Below are positions 1-5,909 of a stretch of 9,024 bases of DNA, one piece after another; position 1 is the first letter of the stretch; each line of letters opens with the position of its first letter. The translations under genes and the position numbers were made by a program. The notes below the pieces were generated by a model. That model searched no databases. It saw only the letters and a program-made list of their open reading frames with translations, and had not been told where the DNA came from. This DNA is from Candidatus Eiseniibacteriota bacterium (GTDB taxonomy: Bacteria; Eisenbacteria; RBG-16-71-46; SZUA-252): NCBI GenBank assembly GCA_016880395.1, contig JAEHDN010000179.1, positions 1-9,024 on the forward strand, written 5' to 3'.

Positions 1-461
1 ACATACCCTGGCTCGTAAATATGGCGGTAACTGTTGTAATAGACGCCGTACCAGGGATCGTAGCCGAGCGCGGGGATCGTGCGGGTATAGCCGGGCACGT
101 AGTGGGTTTCGGTTTCGATCCCCAGTGGCCGGACCATCATGACCCCATCGAACCCCTCCCGGCGCACCCCGGTGATGATCACGCCAGTGTCCGGTAGGTC
201 ATTTTGAAACAGCTGATACGAGGGGGTGGCGTGGATTCCCCGGCTGGATAGCTCCGCAGTCATCTGGTCCTCCCAGTTTCTCCGGACGGCCTGATTTCGC
301 TGCATCCCGAGAACCAGGACACTGCGCATGGGACGCGAGTAATCGGGGTCCCGCCACATGTTGACGAGGGTCGTGCTCGAGGCGCAGCCCGACAGGGCCG
401 CGGCGAGACCCATCGAAACAAAAAAGCGCCTTGCGGGCGCCGATCCGAGCAGGAATGACAT
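1..461 (-). CDS. Conserved hypothetical lipoprotein, 3' end cut off by the window edge
   Basis: Reading left from an ATG at 461-459, 153 complete codons are open to the window edge with no stop. The N-terminus is a lipoprotein signal: Arg-Arg at residues 11-12, a hydrophobic stretch (FFVSMGLAAAL, 13-23) and a lipobox L-S-G-C with the lipidated Cys at 26. The mature part begins CASSTTLVNMWRDPDY, continues through an alternating hydrophobic/polar core and becomes Tyr/Pro/Gly-rich near the edge (YVPGY at about 123-127, YGVYYNSY further on). This resembles a widespread family of small envelope lipoproteins of unknown function; I cannot assign a domain name from memory with confidence. A strong Shine-Dalgarno, GGGAGG (complement of 470-475), sits 8 nt before the ATG and fixes the start. 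The gene lies 25 nt downstream of ppk1 in the same direction, so cotranscription is likely. Expected location: periplasmic face of inner or outer membrane. Confidence 0.8.
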   Translation of the reverse strand, partial: MSFLLGSAPARRFFVSMGLAAALSGCASSTTLVNMWRDPDYSRPMRSVLVLGMQRNQAVRRNWEDQMTAELSSRGIHATPSYQLFQNDLPDTGVIITGVRREGFDGVMMVRPLGIETETHYVPGYTRTIPALGYDPWYGVYYNSYRHIYEPGY

Positions 462-469
462 GGCTGCAA

Positions 470-475
470 CCTCCC
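470..475 (-). promoter_or_regulatory. Ribosome binding site of the lipoprotein gene
   Basis: On the minus strand this reads GGGAGG, 8 nt before the ATG at 461. It is a near-consensus Shine-Dalgarno and selects this start over other frames. It lies in the 25-nt gap after the ppk1 stop codon, so the lipoprotein has its own ribosome entry even if it shares the ppk1 transcript. Confidence 0.65.
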
Positions 476-486
476 TGCAATACGAT

Positions 487-2610
487 CTATAGCGTGGGCG
501 GTTCCACGCGCTGCGGCGCCCTCCGAATCGGCCGGAACGCGCCCTCCTCGGGATCGGGGGGCCGCTGCGCCCGTTCCCGCGCCTCCATCGAGAATATCTC
601 CTGTGCCCTTACCGGCTTCCGCCGGCCCTCGCGGCGGACGAAGACACCGTCAGCCCGAAGCTCCCGCCCCTTCACGTTGTCAGCAAGAAGCGTGTCGAGA
701 ATCCGGCTGAGCCTCGCCCGATGGAGGGGGTCCAGGACGGGAACGACCAGCTCCACTCGCCGGTCGAGGTTGCGGGGCATCCAGTCGGCGCTCCCGAGGA
801 AGACCTCCGCATCGGCCCCGCTGCCGAACTCGAAGATCCGGCTGTGCTCCAGGAAGCGATCCACCACCGAGACGACGCGGATGGTCTCGCTCAGCCCCGG
901 GACGCCCGGTCTGAGGAGGCACGAGCCGCGCACGTTCAGATCGATGACCACGCCGGCCGCGGAGGCCTCGTAGAGCGCGTCGATGAGCCGCGTGTCGACG
1001 AGCGCGTTCATCTTGGCGCGAATGCGCCCGGGGTCCTCCGCCGTCGAGCGCTCCATCTCACGGTGGATGAGCGCCAGGAATCGCTGCCGGAGTCCGAGCG
1101 GCGCCATCGCGATGCGTCGCCACGGCAGAGGCTCGCTGTAGCCCGTCACCACGTTGAAGAAGGACGTGAGATCGGCACAGAGATCCTCGTCCGACGTGAG
1201 GAGGCTCAGGTCCGAGTAGTCGAGCGCGGTCCGCTCGTTGTAGTTGCCGGTCCCCACGTGGGCGTAGCGCTCGATCCCCTCCGGCCCGCGGCGCACGATG
1301 AGGAGCGCCTTCGCGTGCGTCTTGAGGCCCGCCAGCCCGTACAGAACCTGCGCGCCGGCGTCCTCGAGCCGCTGCGCCCAGTTCACGTTTCGCTCCTCGT
1401 CGAAGCGGGCCTGCAGCTCGATCAGGACCGTGACCTGCTTGCCGTTCTCCGCAGCGCGCTCGAGCGAGCGCACGACCTCGCTGCTCGAGGACGTGCGATA
1501 GAGCGTCTGCTTGATCGCCAGCACCTGCGGATCCTCGGCCGCGAGCCTGAGGATGCGGAGGACCGGCTCGTAGCTCTCGTACGGATGGAAGAGGAGGATG
1601 TCCCTCTGCGCGACGGCGCCCCAGAGCCCTTCTCCGGGCGGAATGCCCGGCTGCGGCTGCGGGGGCCACGGCACCGCCCTCGGCGCGGGGAGCGATGGAA
1701 GCCGCGCGAAATCCATCAGGAAGCGCAGGTCGAGCGGGCGCGGGAGCCGGCACACGGCGCTCTCCTCCAGCTCGAGCGCCCGCATCAGCTCCTCCACGAG
1801 CGGCGCGCTCGCGGAGTCCTCGATCTCGAGACGCACCGGATCCCCGTGCACGCGGCTCCGGAGCACCTCCTCCACGGCGCCCATGAGGTCCTCCGAGTCC
1901 TGATCCTCGGGCGCGAAGTCGGCGTCGCGCGTCACGCGGAAGGCCACCGCCTCGAGCAGCGTGTGCCCCTCGAAGAGGTCCCCCACGTTCTGGCGGACTG
2001 CGTCTTCGAGAAGCACGAACCGCGGCGCCTTCGTCGAGACCGAGATCCAGCGAGGCGCGGAGCGAGGGAGCTGTACGATCGCGAGCCGCTCGGTTCCATC
2101 CGGCGCGAGGACGCGCACGGCGAGGTAGAGGACGAGGTTCGTGACGTGCGGCAAGGGAAGCGCGGGCGTCACCGCCGAGGGCGTGAGCACGGGAAAGATC
2201 TCGCGCGCGAATCCGCGATCGACCTGCTTTTGCTCCCTCTCCTCGAGATCGCCGTGGACGAGCAGGCGCACGCCCGCGTCGCGGAGCGCGGGTTCGATCC
2301 CCTCCGACCAGGCCGACGCCGCGCGAGCCGCGAGATCCCGCACTCGAGCCGTCACGCGAGCGAGAAGCTCGGCCGGGCTCGAGCCATCGGGGTAGATCCT
2401 CTCCGTTCCTTCCTGCACCAGCTGGCGCACGCCGGCCACGCGGATCATGAAGAACTCGTCCAGGTTCGACGCGAAGATGCCGAGGAACCGCGCTCGCTCC
2501 AGAACCGGGTTCGAGACGTCCTGGGCTTCCTGCAGGACGCGCTCGTTGAATTCCAGCCAGGTGAGAAGCCGGTTGAGGTAGCGGGGCTCGATGGATTTGC
2601 CGTCGGCCAT
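487..2610 (-). CDS. ppk1: Polyphosphate kinase 1
   Basis: The 707-residue product matches PPK1 along its whole length (E. coli Ppk is 688). PPK1 reversibly transfers the gamma-phosphate of ATP to a growing inorganic polyphosphate chain via phosphohistidine. Visible in order: the N domain with FASNLDEFFMIRVAG (46-60), which includes the Asn of the ATP site; the H domain (about 108-317); and the two PLD-like C domains. KQTLYRTSSSS (367-377) and ELQARFDEERN (398-408) carry Arg372 and Arg402, the expected metal/phosphate-binding arginines. KTHAK (430-434) contains His432, equivalent to the phosphorylated His435 of E. coli, followed by HVGTGNYNE (451-459). LEHSRIFEFG (587-596) contains His589, equivalent to His592, then GSADWMPRNLDRRVE. 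All key residues are present, so the enzyme should be active. The ATG at 2610 has a modest Shine-Dalgarno (TGGAG, 10 nt upstream) and suits the family N-terminus. It is transcribed away from the iron operon. Confidence 0.97.
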   Translation of the reverse strand: MADGKSIEPRYLNRLLTWLEFNERVLQEAQDVSNPVLERARFLGIFASNLDEFFMIRVAGVRQLVQEGTERIYPDGSSPAELLARVTARVRDLAARAASAWSEGIEPALRDAGVRLLVHGDLEEREQKQVDRGFAREIFPVLTPSAVTPALPLPHVTNLVLYLAVRVLAPDGTERLAIVQLPRSAPRWISVSTKAPRFVLLEDAVRQNVGDLFEGHTLLEAVAFRVTRDADFAPEDQDSEDLMGAVEEVLRSRVHGDPVRLEIEDSASAPLVEELMRALELEESAVCRLPRPLDLRFLMDFARLPSLPAPRAVPWPPQPQPGIPPGEGLWGAVAQRDILLFHPYESYEPVLRILRLAAEDPQVLAIKQTLYRTSSSSEVVRSLERAAENGKQVTVLIELQARFDEERNVNWAQRLEDAGAQVLYGLAGLKTHAKALLIVRRGPEGIERYAHVGTGNYNERTALDYSDLSLLTSDEDLCADLTSFFNVVTGYSEPLPWRRIAMAPLGLRQRFLALIHREMERSTAEDPGRIRAKMNALVDTRLIDALYEASAAGVVIDLNVRGSCLLRPGVPGLSETIRVVSVVDRFLEHSRIFEFGSGADAEVFLGSADWMPRNLDRRVELVVPVLDPLHRARLSRILDTLLADNVKGRELRADGVFVRREGRRKPVRAQEIFSMEARERAQRPPDPEEGAFRPIRRAPQRVEPPTL

Positions 2611-2642
2611 GAGGCTCGGACTCCAGGCTTCGAAGGGAGGCA

Positions 2643-2655
2643 GGGTGTTTCACCC
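2643..2655. repeat. Short perfect inverted repeat in the ppk1 leader
   Basis: GGGTG-TTT-CACCC is a 5-bp perfect inverted repeat with a 3-nt centre, located 33-45 nt upstream of the ppk1 start. In RNA it would form a small hairpin in the ppk1 5' leader; as DNA it could be a half-site pair for a regulator. It does not resemble a Pho box. It is short enough to be chance. Confidence 0.35.
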
Positions 2656-2673
2656 AATTGAAGGAGGCGATAG

Positions 2674-2702
2674 AGGTTACGCCATCGCCGCCACGGATTC
2701 AA
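2674..2702 (-). promoter_or_regulatory. Candidate sigma-70-type promoter for ppk1
   Basis: On the minus strand a -35-like TTGAAT (complement of 2697-2702) is separated by exactly 17 bp from a -10-like TAACCT (complement of 2674-2679). This would give a leader of about 55-60 nt before the ppk1 ATG. The -10 keeps only the most conserved T, A and final T, so the match is weak and could be chance in a 220-bp gap. Confidence 0.3.
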
Positions 2703-2746
2703 GGGTCCCCCTTCCCATACTCCTTCGGGACCATTGCGGTAGGGGG

Positions 2747-2776
2747 TTGGATGGCCGATGTTAAGTATGCTTAAAT
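2747..2776 (+). promoter_or_regulatory. Candidate promoter of the Feo operon
   Basis: A -35-like TTGGAT (2747-2752) is followed after 18 bp by a -10-like TTAAAT (2771-2776), about 55 bp before the regulator's ATG. The match is modest. What supports it is that it lies in the only AT-rich patch of the gap and that the palindrome at 2761-2774 falls between and onto the -10 element, the layout expected for a repressor site. Confidence 0.35.
2761..2774. promoter_or_regulatory. Candidate operator for the DtxR-type regulator (TTAAG-N4-CTTAA)
   Basis: TTAAGTATGCTTAA is an inverted repeat with perfect 5-bp arms and a 4-bp centre, 57 bp upstream of the regulator's ATG. Operators of the DtxR/IdeR/MntR family are AT-rich palindromes with TTAGG/CCTAA or TTAAGG-like arms, so the arms resemble that pattern. 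Position over a possible -10 element upstream of an iron-regulator/feo operon is consistent with autorepression under iron-replete conditions. Binding by this particular protein is inferred. The site is shorter than the usual roughly 19-bp DtxR box. Confidence 0.45.
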
Positions 2777-2830
2777 CCAGGTGGGCGAGAGCCCTCCAGC
2801 CGACCACAACCACAGCGAGAGCGGTCCGTC

Positions 2831-3409
2831 ATGGAAGTTTGGAAGCGATTCAACGAGAAGGAGCTGACCCACTCGATGGCGCACTATCTCCAGGCCATCG
2901 CGGCCCTGAGCCAGAACAGCGGCGCGTCCGTGAGCGCGATCGCGGAGCGGCTGGGCGTGAGCAAGGCCGGCGTGACGTCGATGCTGCGCACGCTGAAGAG
3001 CCGCGGCCTCGTCGATCACGAGCGCTACGGAGACGTTCAGCTCACGAAGGTGGGCCAGCGGCTCGCGGCGCGCACGGAGCGCAGTCGCGACGTGCTCACG
3101 CGCTTCTTCGTCGAGACGCTCGGCGTCGACCCCTCGGCCGCCGAGGAGGACGCGTGCATGATCGAGCATCTCGTGAGCGTGTCGTCCATGGTCGAGCTCC
3201 TGCGCATGACGGCGTTCCTCGCCTCCGACGATCCCGCGGCCGAGCGCTTCCGCACCGCGTTCCGCGAGTACCAGACCCACTGCCGCGCCGGATCCGCGGG
3301 CGACGCATGCCCCGTCTGCCGCGGGCACTGCCTGCGCAACACGATCGAGGACGTCGAGGCCGCGGTGGACGAGGCCCACTCCACGCTCGGCGCGGGAGGC
3401 GCGCGATGA
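2831..3409 (+). CDS. DtxR/MntR-family metal-dependent transcriptional regulator with Cys-rich tail
   Basis: 192 residues. The N-terminal winged helix-turn-helix (about 10-75) contains SAIAERLGVSKAGVTSMLRTL (35-55), the DtxR-type recognition helix, then the wing (HERYGDVQLTKVG, 63-75). The dimerization domain follows. DACMIEHLVS (107-116) gives Cys109, Glu112 and His113, matching Cys102-Glu105-His106 of the DtxR iron site; Mn-type MntR has Glu in place of that Cys. His18 aligns where DtxR has Met10 and MntR Asp8. The ancillary-site His79 and Glu83 of DtxR seem absent (Arg86, Thr90). There is no SH3-like third domain. Instead the C-terminus holds His150, Cys151, Cys160, Cys163, His166 and Cys167. 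The protein probably represses this operon when Fe(II) is plentiful. The ATG has only a weak Shine-Dalgarno (GAGAG). Its stop overlaps the feoA start (ATGA). Confidence 0.88.
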   Translation: MEVWKRFNEKELTHSMAHYLQAIAALSQNSGASVSAIAERLGVSKAGVTSMLRTLKSRGLVDHERYGDVQLTKVGQRLAARTERSRDVLTRFFVETLGVDPSAAEEDACMIEHLVSVSSMVELLRMTAFLASDDPAAERFRTAFREYQTHCRAGSAGDACPVCRGHCLRNTIEDVEAAVDEAHSTLGAGGAR

Positions 3410-3633
3410 GATCGCTCGACCGCATCCTCCCCGGCTCGCGCGCCGTGGTCCGGGGCATCGAGGCCGAGGATTCGTTCACCCGCTCTCTGCTCGAGCTGGG
3501 GCTCGTGCCTGGCACGGAGATCGAGGTCGTGCGCCGGGCGCCACTCGGCGATCCGATCGAGCTCGTCGTGCGGGGTTCTCATTTCTCCATTCGGCGTCAG
3601 GAGGCGCGGCGCATCCTTGTCCAGGCCCTCTGA
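3406..3633 (+). CDS. feoA: Ferrous iron transport protein A
   Basis: 75 residues, the same length as E. coli FeoA. FeoA is a small cytoplasmic SH3-fold protein needed for full activity of the Fe(II) transporter FeoB. Family hallmarks are present: a leading LPGSRAVV (8-15), LLELGLVPGTEIEVV (28-42, the signature LGL-PG turn), APLGDPIEL (45-53) and a closing segment SIRRQEARRILV (61-72). The ATG at 3406 overlaps the regulator's TGA by 4 nt (ATGA), indicating translational coupling. Its 3' end overlaps feoB by 17 nt and contains the feoB ribosome binding site. A longer reading upstream in the same frame exists but would run through the regulator gene and add a meaningless Arg-rich extension, so it is rejected. 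Confidence 0.95.
   Translation: MRSLDRILPGSRAVVRGIEAEDSFTRSLLELGLVPGTEIEVVRRAPLGDPIELVVRGSHFSIRRQEARRILVQAL
3599..3604 (+). promoter_or_regulatory. feoB ribosome binding site inside feoA
   Basis: A perfect AGGAGG lies within the last codons of feoA, 12 nt before the TTG at 3617. The spacing is longer than ideal, but no ATG or GTG is in frame nearby upstream, so this site is the best support for the TTG start of feoB. Confidence 0.6.
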
Positions 3634-5695
3634 GCGCATCGCCCTCGTCGGCAGCCCGAACTCGGGCAAGTCGTCCCTCTTCAACCGGCTCACCGGGCTT
3701 CGGCAGAAGGTAGCGAACTACCCCGGCGTCACGGTCGAGAAGCGCGCCGGGACCTGCCAGCTCCCCTCCGGACGGCAGGTCGAGATCCTGGACCTCCCCG
3801 GCACGTACAGCTTGAATCCCCGCTCTCCCGACGAGGCTCTCGTGCGCGACGTGCTCGAGGGGCGCGACGGCGCGGCCACGCACGCGGACCGCGTCGTCGC
3901 GGTTGTCGACGCGACGCGGCTCGACCGCCAGCTCTACCTCGCGCTCCAGATCCTCCGCACCCGCCGTCCCGCGGTCCTCGTGCTGAACCTCATGGACGAG
4001 GCCGACGCCCAGGGCATCGCGATCGACGTGTCCGCGCTCGAGCGGCTGCTCGGCGTTCCGGTGCTCGCGGTCTCGGCCAAGACGGGAATGGGGATGGATC
4101 GCCTCCGCGAGACGATCGACAAGGGCGTGGGGCGCGACAACGGGAACGGGAACGGCCACGCTCCGGCCAGCGGCAACGGTCACGCGAACGGAAGCGCGCT
4201 CGTGATGGTCGGCGAGAACGTGAGCGTTCACGCGAACGGAAACGGCAACGGCCACGGCACGGCCGCCGCGGATGCGTCCTGGGGGCAGCTCGATCCCGCA
4301 CGCGGGTACCAGGAAGTCGAAGCGATCGTCCGCCAGGTGGTGCGGCGCCGCCCCGGCGAGAAGGCGGTCCGTGGCCGGCTCGACGCGATCCTCACCCACC
4401 GCATTCTCGGCCCGGTGATCTTCATCGTGCTCATGGCGACCGTGTTCCAGAGCATCTACGCCTGGGCCACGCCCGCCATGGACGCGCTCGACGCGGGCGT
4501 CCGGTGGCTCGCGGCCCTGGGGCGCACGGTGATCCCGGCGGGACCGATCCAGTCCCTGCTCCTCGACGGCATCCTGACCGGCGTCGGCACGGTGGCCGCG
4601 TTCCTGCCGCAGCTCGCGATCCTCTTCTTCTTCATCGCGGTGATGGAGGACACCGGTTACATGGCGCGCGCGGCCTTCCTGATGGATCGCGTGATGGGCT
4701 CCGTGGGACTCCCCGGACGCGCCTTCCTGCCGCTCCTCTCCTCCTTCGCCTGCGCGATCCCCGGGATCATGGCCACGCGAACGCTTCCGTCGCGGAACGA
4801 CCGCCTCGCCACCATCCTGATCGCGCCCTTCATGTCCTGCAGCGCGCGGCTCCCGGTGTACGCGCTCCTGATCGGCGCGTTCATTCCGGACCGGCACGTC
4901 GCGTTCCTGAGCCTCCGCGGGCTCACGCTCCTCTCGCTCTATCTCCTCGGCATCCTCGCCGCGCTCGGCGTGGCGTGGGCCGCCCGGCGCACGGTGCTCC
5001 GCGGCCCTCGGACGGCCCACATCCTCGAGATGCCGCCGTACCGCGTCCCGTCCGTGCGGTCGGTGCTGCTCGCGATCCGGGAGCGCTGCCTCTTGTTCCT
5101 CGGGCAGGCCGGCACGGTGATCCTGGCCGTTTCGACCGTGCTCTGGTTCCTCGCGTCCTATCCGGCGGGGCATCCCGAGACCAGGGCGATCGAGGCGCGC
5201 GCGGCCGCGGCCGCGGCGGCGGGCCAGACACACGAAGCGGCGCAGCTCAAGACCGAGGCGTCCGGTTCCGCGCTCCGCCACTCGTTCGCGGGCCAGCTCG
5301 GACATCTGATCGAGCCCGCGATCGCGCCGCTCGGCTTCGACTGGAAGCTCGGCGTCGGCCTCCTCTCGTCGATCGCGGCGCGCGAGGTGATGGTGTCGAC
5401 GATGGCCACGATGAACAACCTGGAAGGCGCGGCCGATCCGTCGGAATCGCTCCGCCAGGCGCTACCCAGGGCTAGAAATCCAGAGACAGGTCTGCCGCTC
5501 TACACGCCTCTCGTCGCGGTCAGCCTGATGGTATTCTTCGCGCTCGCGCTCCAGTGCATGTCCACGGTCGCCGTGGCCAAGCGGGAGACGAACTCGTGGC
5601 GCTGGCCGATCGGGATGCTCGTCTTCATGAACGCCATGGCCTGGGTCGCTTCGCTGGCGGTCTTCCAGGCCGGGAGGGCGCTCGGATGGGGGTAG
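3617..5695 (+). CDS. feoB: Ferrous iron transport protein B (Fe(II) transporter)
   Basis: 692 residues, starting at TTG and overlapping feoA by 17 nt. FeoB is the inner-membrane Fe(II) importer with a cytoplasmic GTPase domain. All G motifs are visible: G1 GSPNSGKS (12-19), G2 Thr39 in GVT, G3 DLPG (59-62), G4 NLMD (124-127), G5 SAKTG (153-157). Residues 174-214 are an Asn/Gly/His-rich low-complexity segment where the family usually has helices of the GDI domain; only the last GDI-like helix (about 230-245) remains recognisable. LTHRILGPVIF (259-269) opens the membrane part. Conserved transport motifs follow: SSFACAIPGIMATRT (375-389), CSARLPVY (408-415), IAAREVMVSTMATMN (586-600) and ALQCMSTVAVAKRE (644-657). 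An Ala-rich loop lies at about 523-550. Membrane Cys378, Cys408 and Cys647 are present. The transporter appears intact; the TTG start suggests modest translation coupled to feoA. Confidence 0.95.
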   Translation: MSRPSERIALVGSPNSGKSSLFNRLTGLRQKVANYPGVTVEKRAGTCQLPSGRQVEILDLPGTYSLNPRSPDEALVRDVLEGRDGAATHADRVVAVVDATRLDRQLYLALQILRTRRPAVLVLNLMDEADAQGIAIDVSALERLLGVPVLAVSAKTGMGMDRLRETIDKGVGRDNGNGNGHAPASGNGHANGSALVMVGENVSVHANGNGNGHGTAAADASWGQLDPARGYQEVEAIVRQVVRRRPGEKAVRGRLDAILTHRILGPVIFIVLMATVFQSIYAWATPAMDALDAGVRWLAALGRTVIPAGPIQSLLLDGILTGVGTVAAFLPQLAILFFFIAVMEDTGYMARAAFLMDRVMGSVGLPGRAFLPLLSSFACAIPGIMATRTLPSRNDRLATILIAPFMSCSARLPVYALLIGAFIPDRHVAFLSLRGLTLLSLYLLGILAALGVAWAARRTVLRGPRTAHILEMPPYRVPSVRSVLLAIRERCLLFLGQAGTVILAVSTVLWFLASYPAGHPETRAIEARAAAAAAAGQTHEAAQLKTEASGSALRHSFAGQLGHLIEPAIAPLGFDWKLGVGLLSSIAAREVMVSTMATMNNLEGAADPSESLRQALPRARNPETGLPLYTPLVAVSLMVFFALALQCMSTVAVAKRETNSWRWPIGMLVFMNAMAWVASLAVFQAGRALGWG
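4136..4258 (+). repeat. Low-complexity Asn-Gly-His coding repeat within feoB
   Basis: The DNA is built from reiterated AACGG(G/C/A) units with interspersed CAC codons. A 14-bp direct repeat, TCACGCGAACGGAA, occurs at 4180-4193 and again at 4228-4241, 48 bp (16 codons) apart. The encoded residues 174-214 include NGNGNGH (175-181), GNGHANG (186-192) and ANGNGNGHG (206-214), with four His. The reading frame is kept throughout. The pattern suggests expansion by replication slippage or local duplication. Confidence 0.85.
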
Positions 5696-5699
5696 CCTC

Positions 5700-5909
5700 G
5701 TGAACGCGCCCCTCTGGCAGCACTTGGTCGCGATCGTGGGCGCGCTGCTCGCGTTCGGATGGCTCCTACGGCGCTCGCTACGTGGAGCGCGGGATGCGAG
5801 CGAGGCGGGCGTCGCCGCGCCGTGCGCTCACTGCCCGGCGCGAAAGGGCGGTCCGATCGAGCGGGCCGTCGAGCTCAAGAGGCGGCAAGCTCCGCGAGAA
5901 CCGGCCTAA
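5700..5909 (+). CDS. Small FeoB-associated CxxC membrane protein
   Basis: 69 residues from a GTG at 5700, 4 nt after the feoB stop. One hydrophobic helix (LVAIVGALLAFGWLL, about 9-23) is followed by a basic stretch (RRSLRGAR) and a Cys pair, PCAHCPA (Cys42, Cys45), then a charged tail. This is the layout of the small FeoB-associated Cys-rich membrane proteins often encoded right after feoB: an N-terminal anchor, basic residues on the cytoplasmic side, then C-x2-C-P. Their exact role is not settled; assistance to FeoB or handling of imported iron is likely. It has fewer cysteines than some relatives. No strong Shine-Dalgarno is seen, so translation probably couples to feoB. Its last 35 nt overlap the 3' end of the opposite-strand Ppx-like gene. 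The short length and GTG start leave some doubt, but position and motif support it. Confidence 0.78.
   Translation: MNAPLWQHLVAIVGALLAFGWLLRRSLRGARDASEAGVAAPCAHCPARKGGPIERAVELKRRQAPREPA

Larger units (their letters stand above)
2611..2830. other. Divergent intergenic region between ppk1 and the Feo operon
   Basis: These 220 bp separate ppk1 (leftward) from the DtxR-type regulator (rightward). They hold all visible control signals for both transcripts: a candidate ppk1 promoter, the GGGTG/CACCC inverted repeat, a looser pair of 6-bp arms GGTCCC (2704-2709) and GGGACC (2727-2732), and the palindrome at 2761-2774. The stretch around 2760-2776 is conspicuously AT-rich against its surroundings. 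I see no convincing small gene or RNA here. Confidence 0.75.

Noticed and set aside
199..480. A 93-residue open frame on the minus strand overlapping the lipoprotein gene
   Set aside because: It lacks a signal, domain or ribosome site. The frame starting at 461 has a lipobox and a strong Shine-Dalgarno and stays open to the edge.
721..2661. A 646-codon open frame on the plus strand opposite ppk1
   Set aside because: It is antisense to a gene with full-length PPK1 homology. Its translation is rich in Arg, Glu, His and Val-Glu-type repeats with no recognisable domain, typical of shadow frames in high-GC DNA.
2704..2732. Inverted repeat GGTCCC/GGGACC as a terminator or operator
   Set aside because: The arms are only 6 bp with a 17-nt loop and no T-run follows. 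In GC-rich DNA this is easily chance, so it is mentioned only within the intergenic entry.
2758..3633. A 291-residue protein that includes FeoA at its end
   Set aside because: Only the last 75 residues are FeoA-like. The upstream part is an out-of-frame Arg-rich reading of the DtxR-type gene, and the ATG at 3406 forms a standard ATGA overlap.
3476..5305. A 609-codon open frame on the minus strand opposite feoA/feoB
   Set aside because: It is a shadow of feoB; the translation is Arg/Glu/His-rich without motifs, while feoB shows all GTPase and transport motifs.
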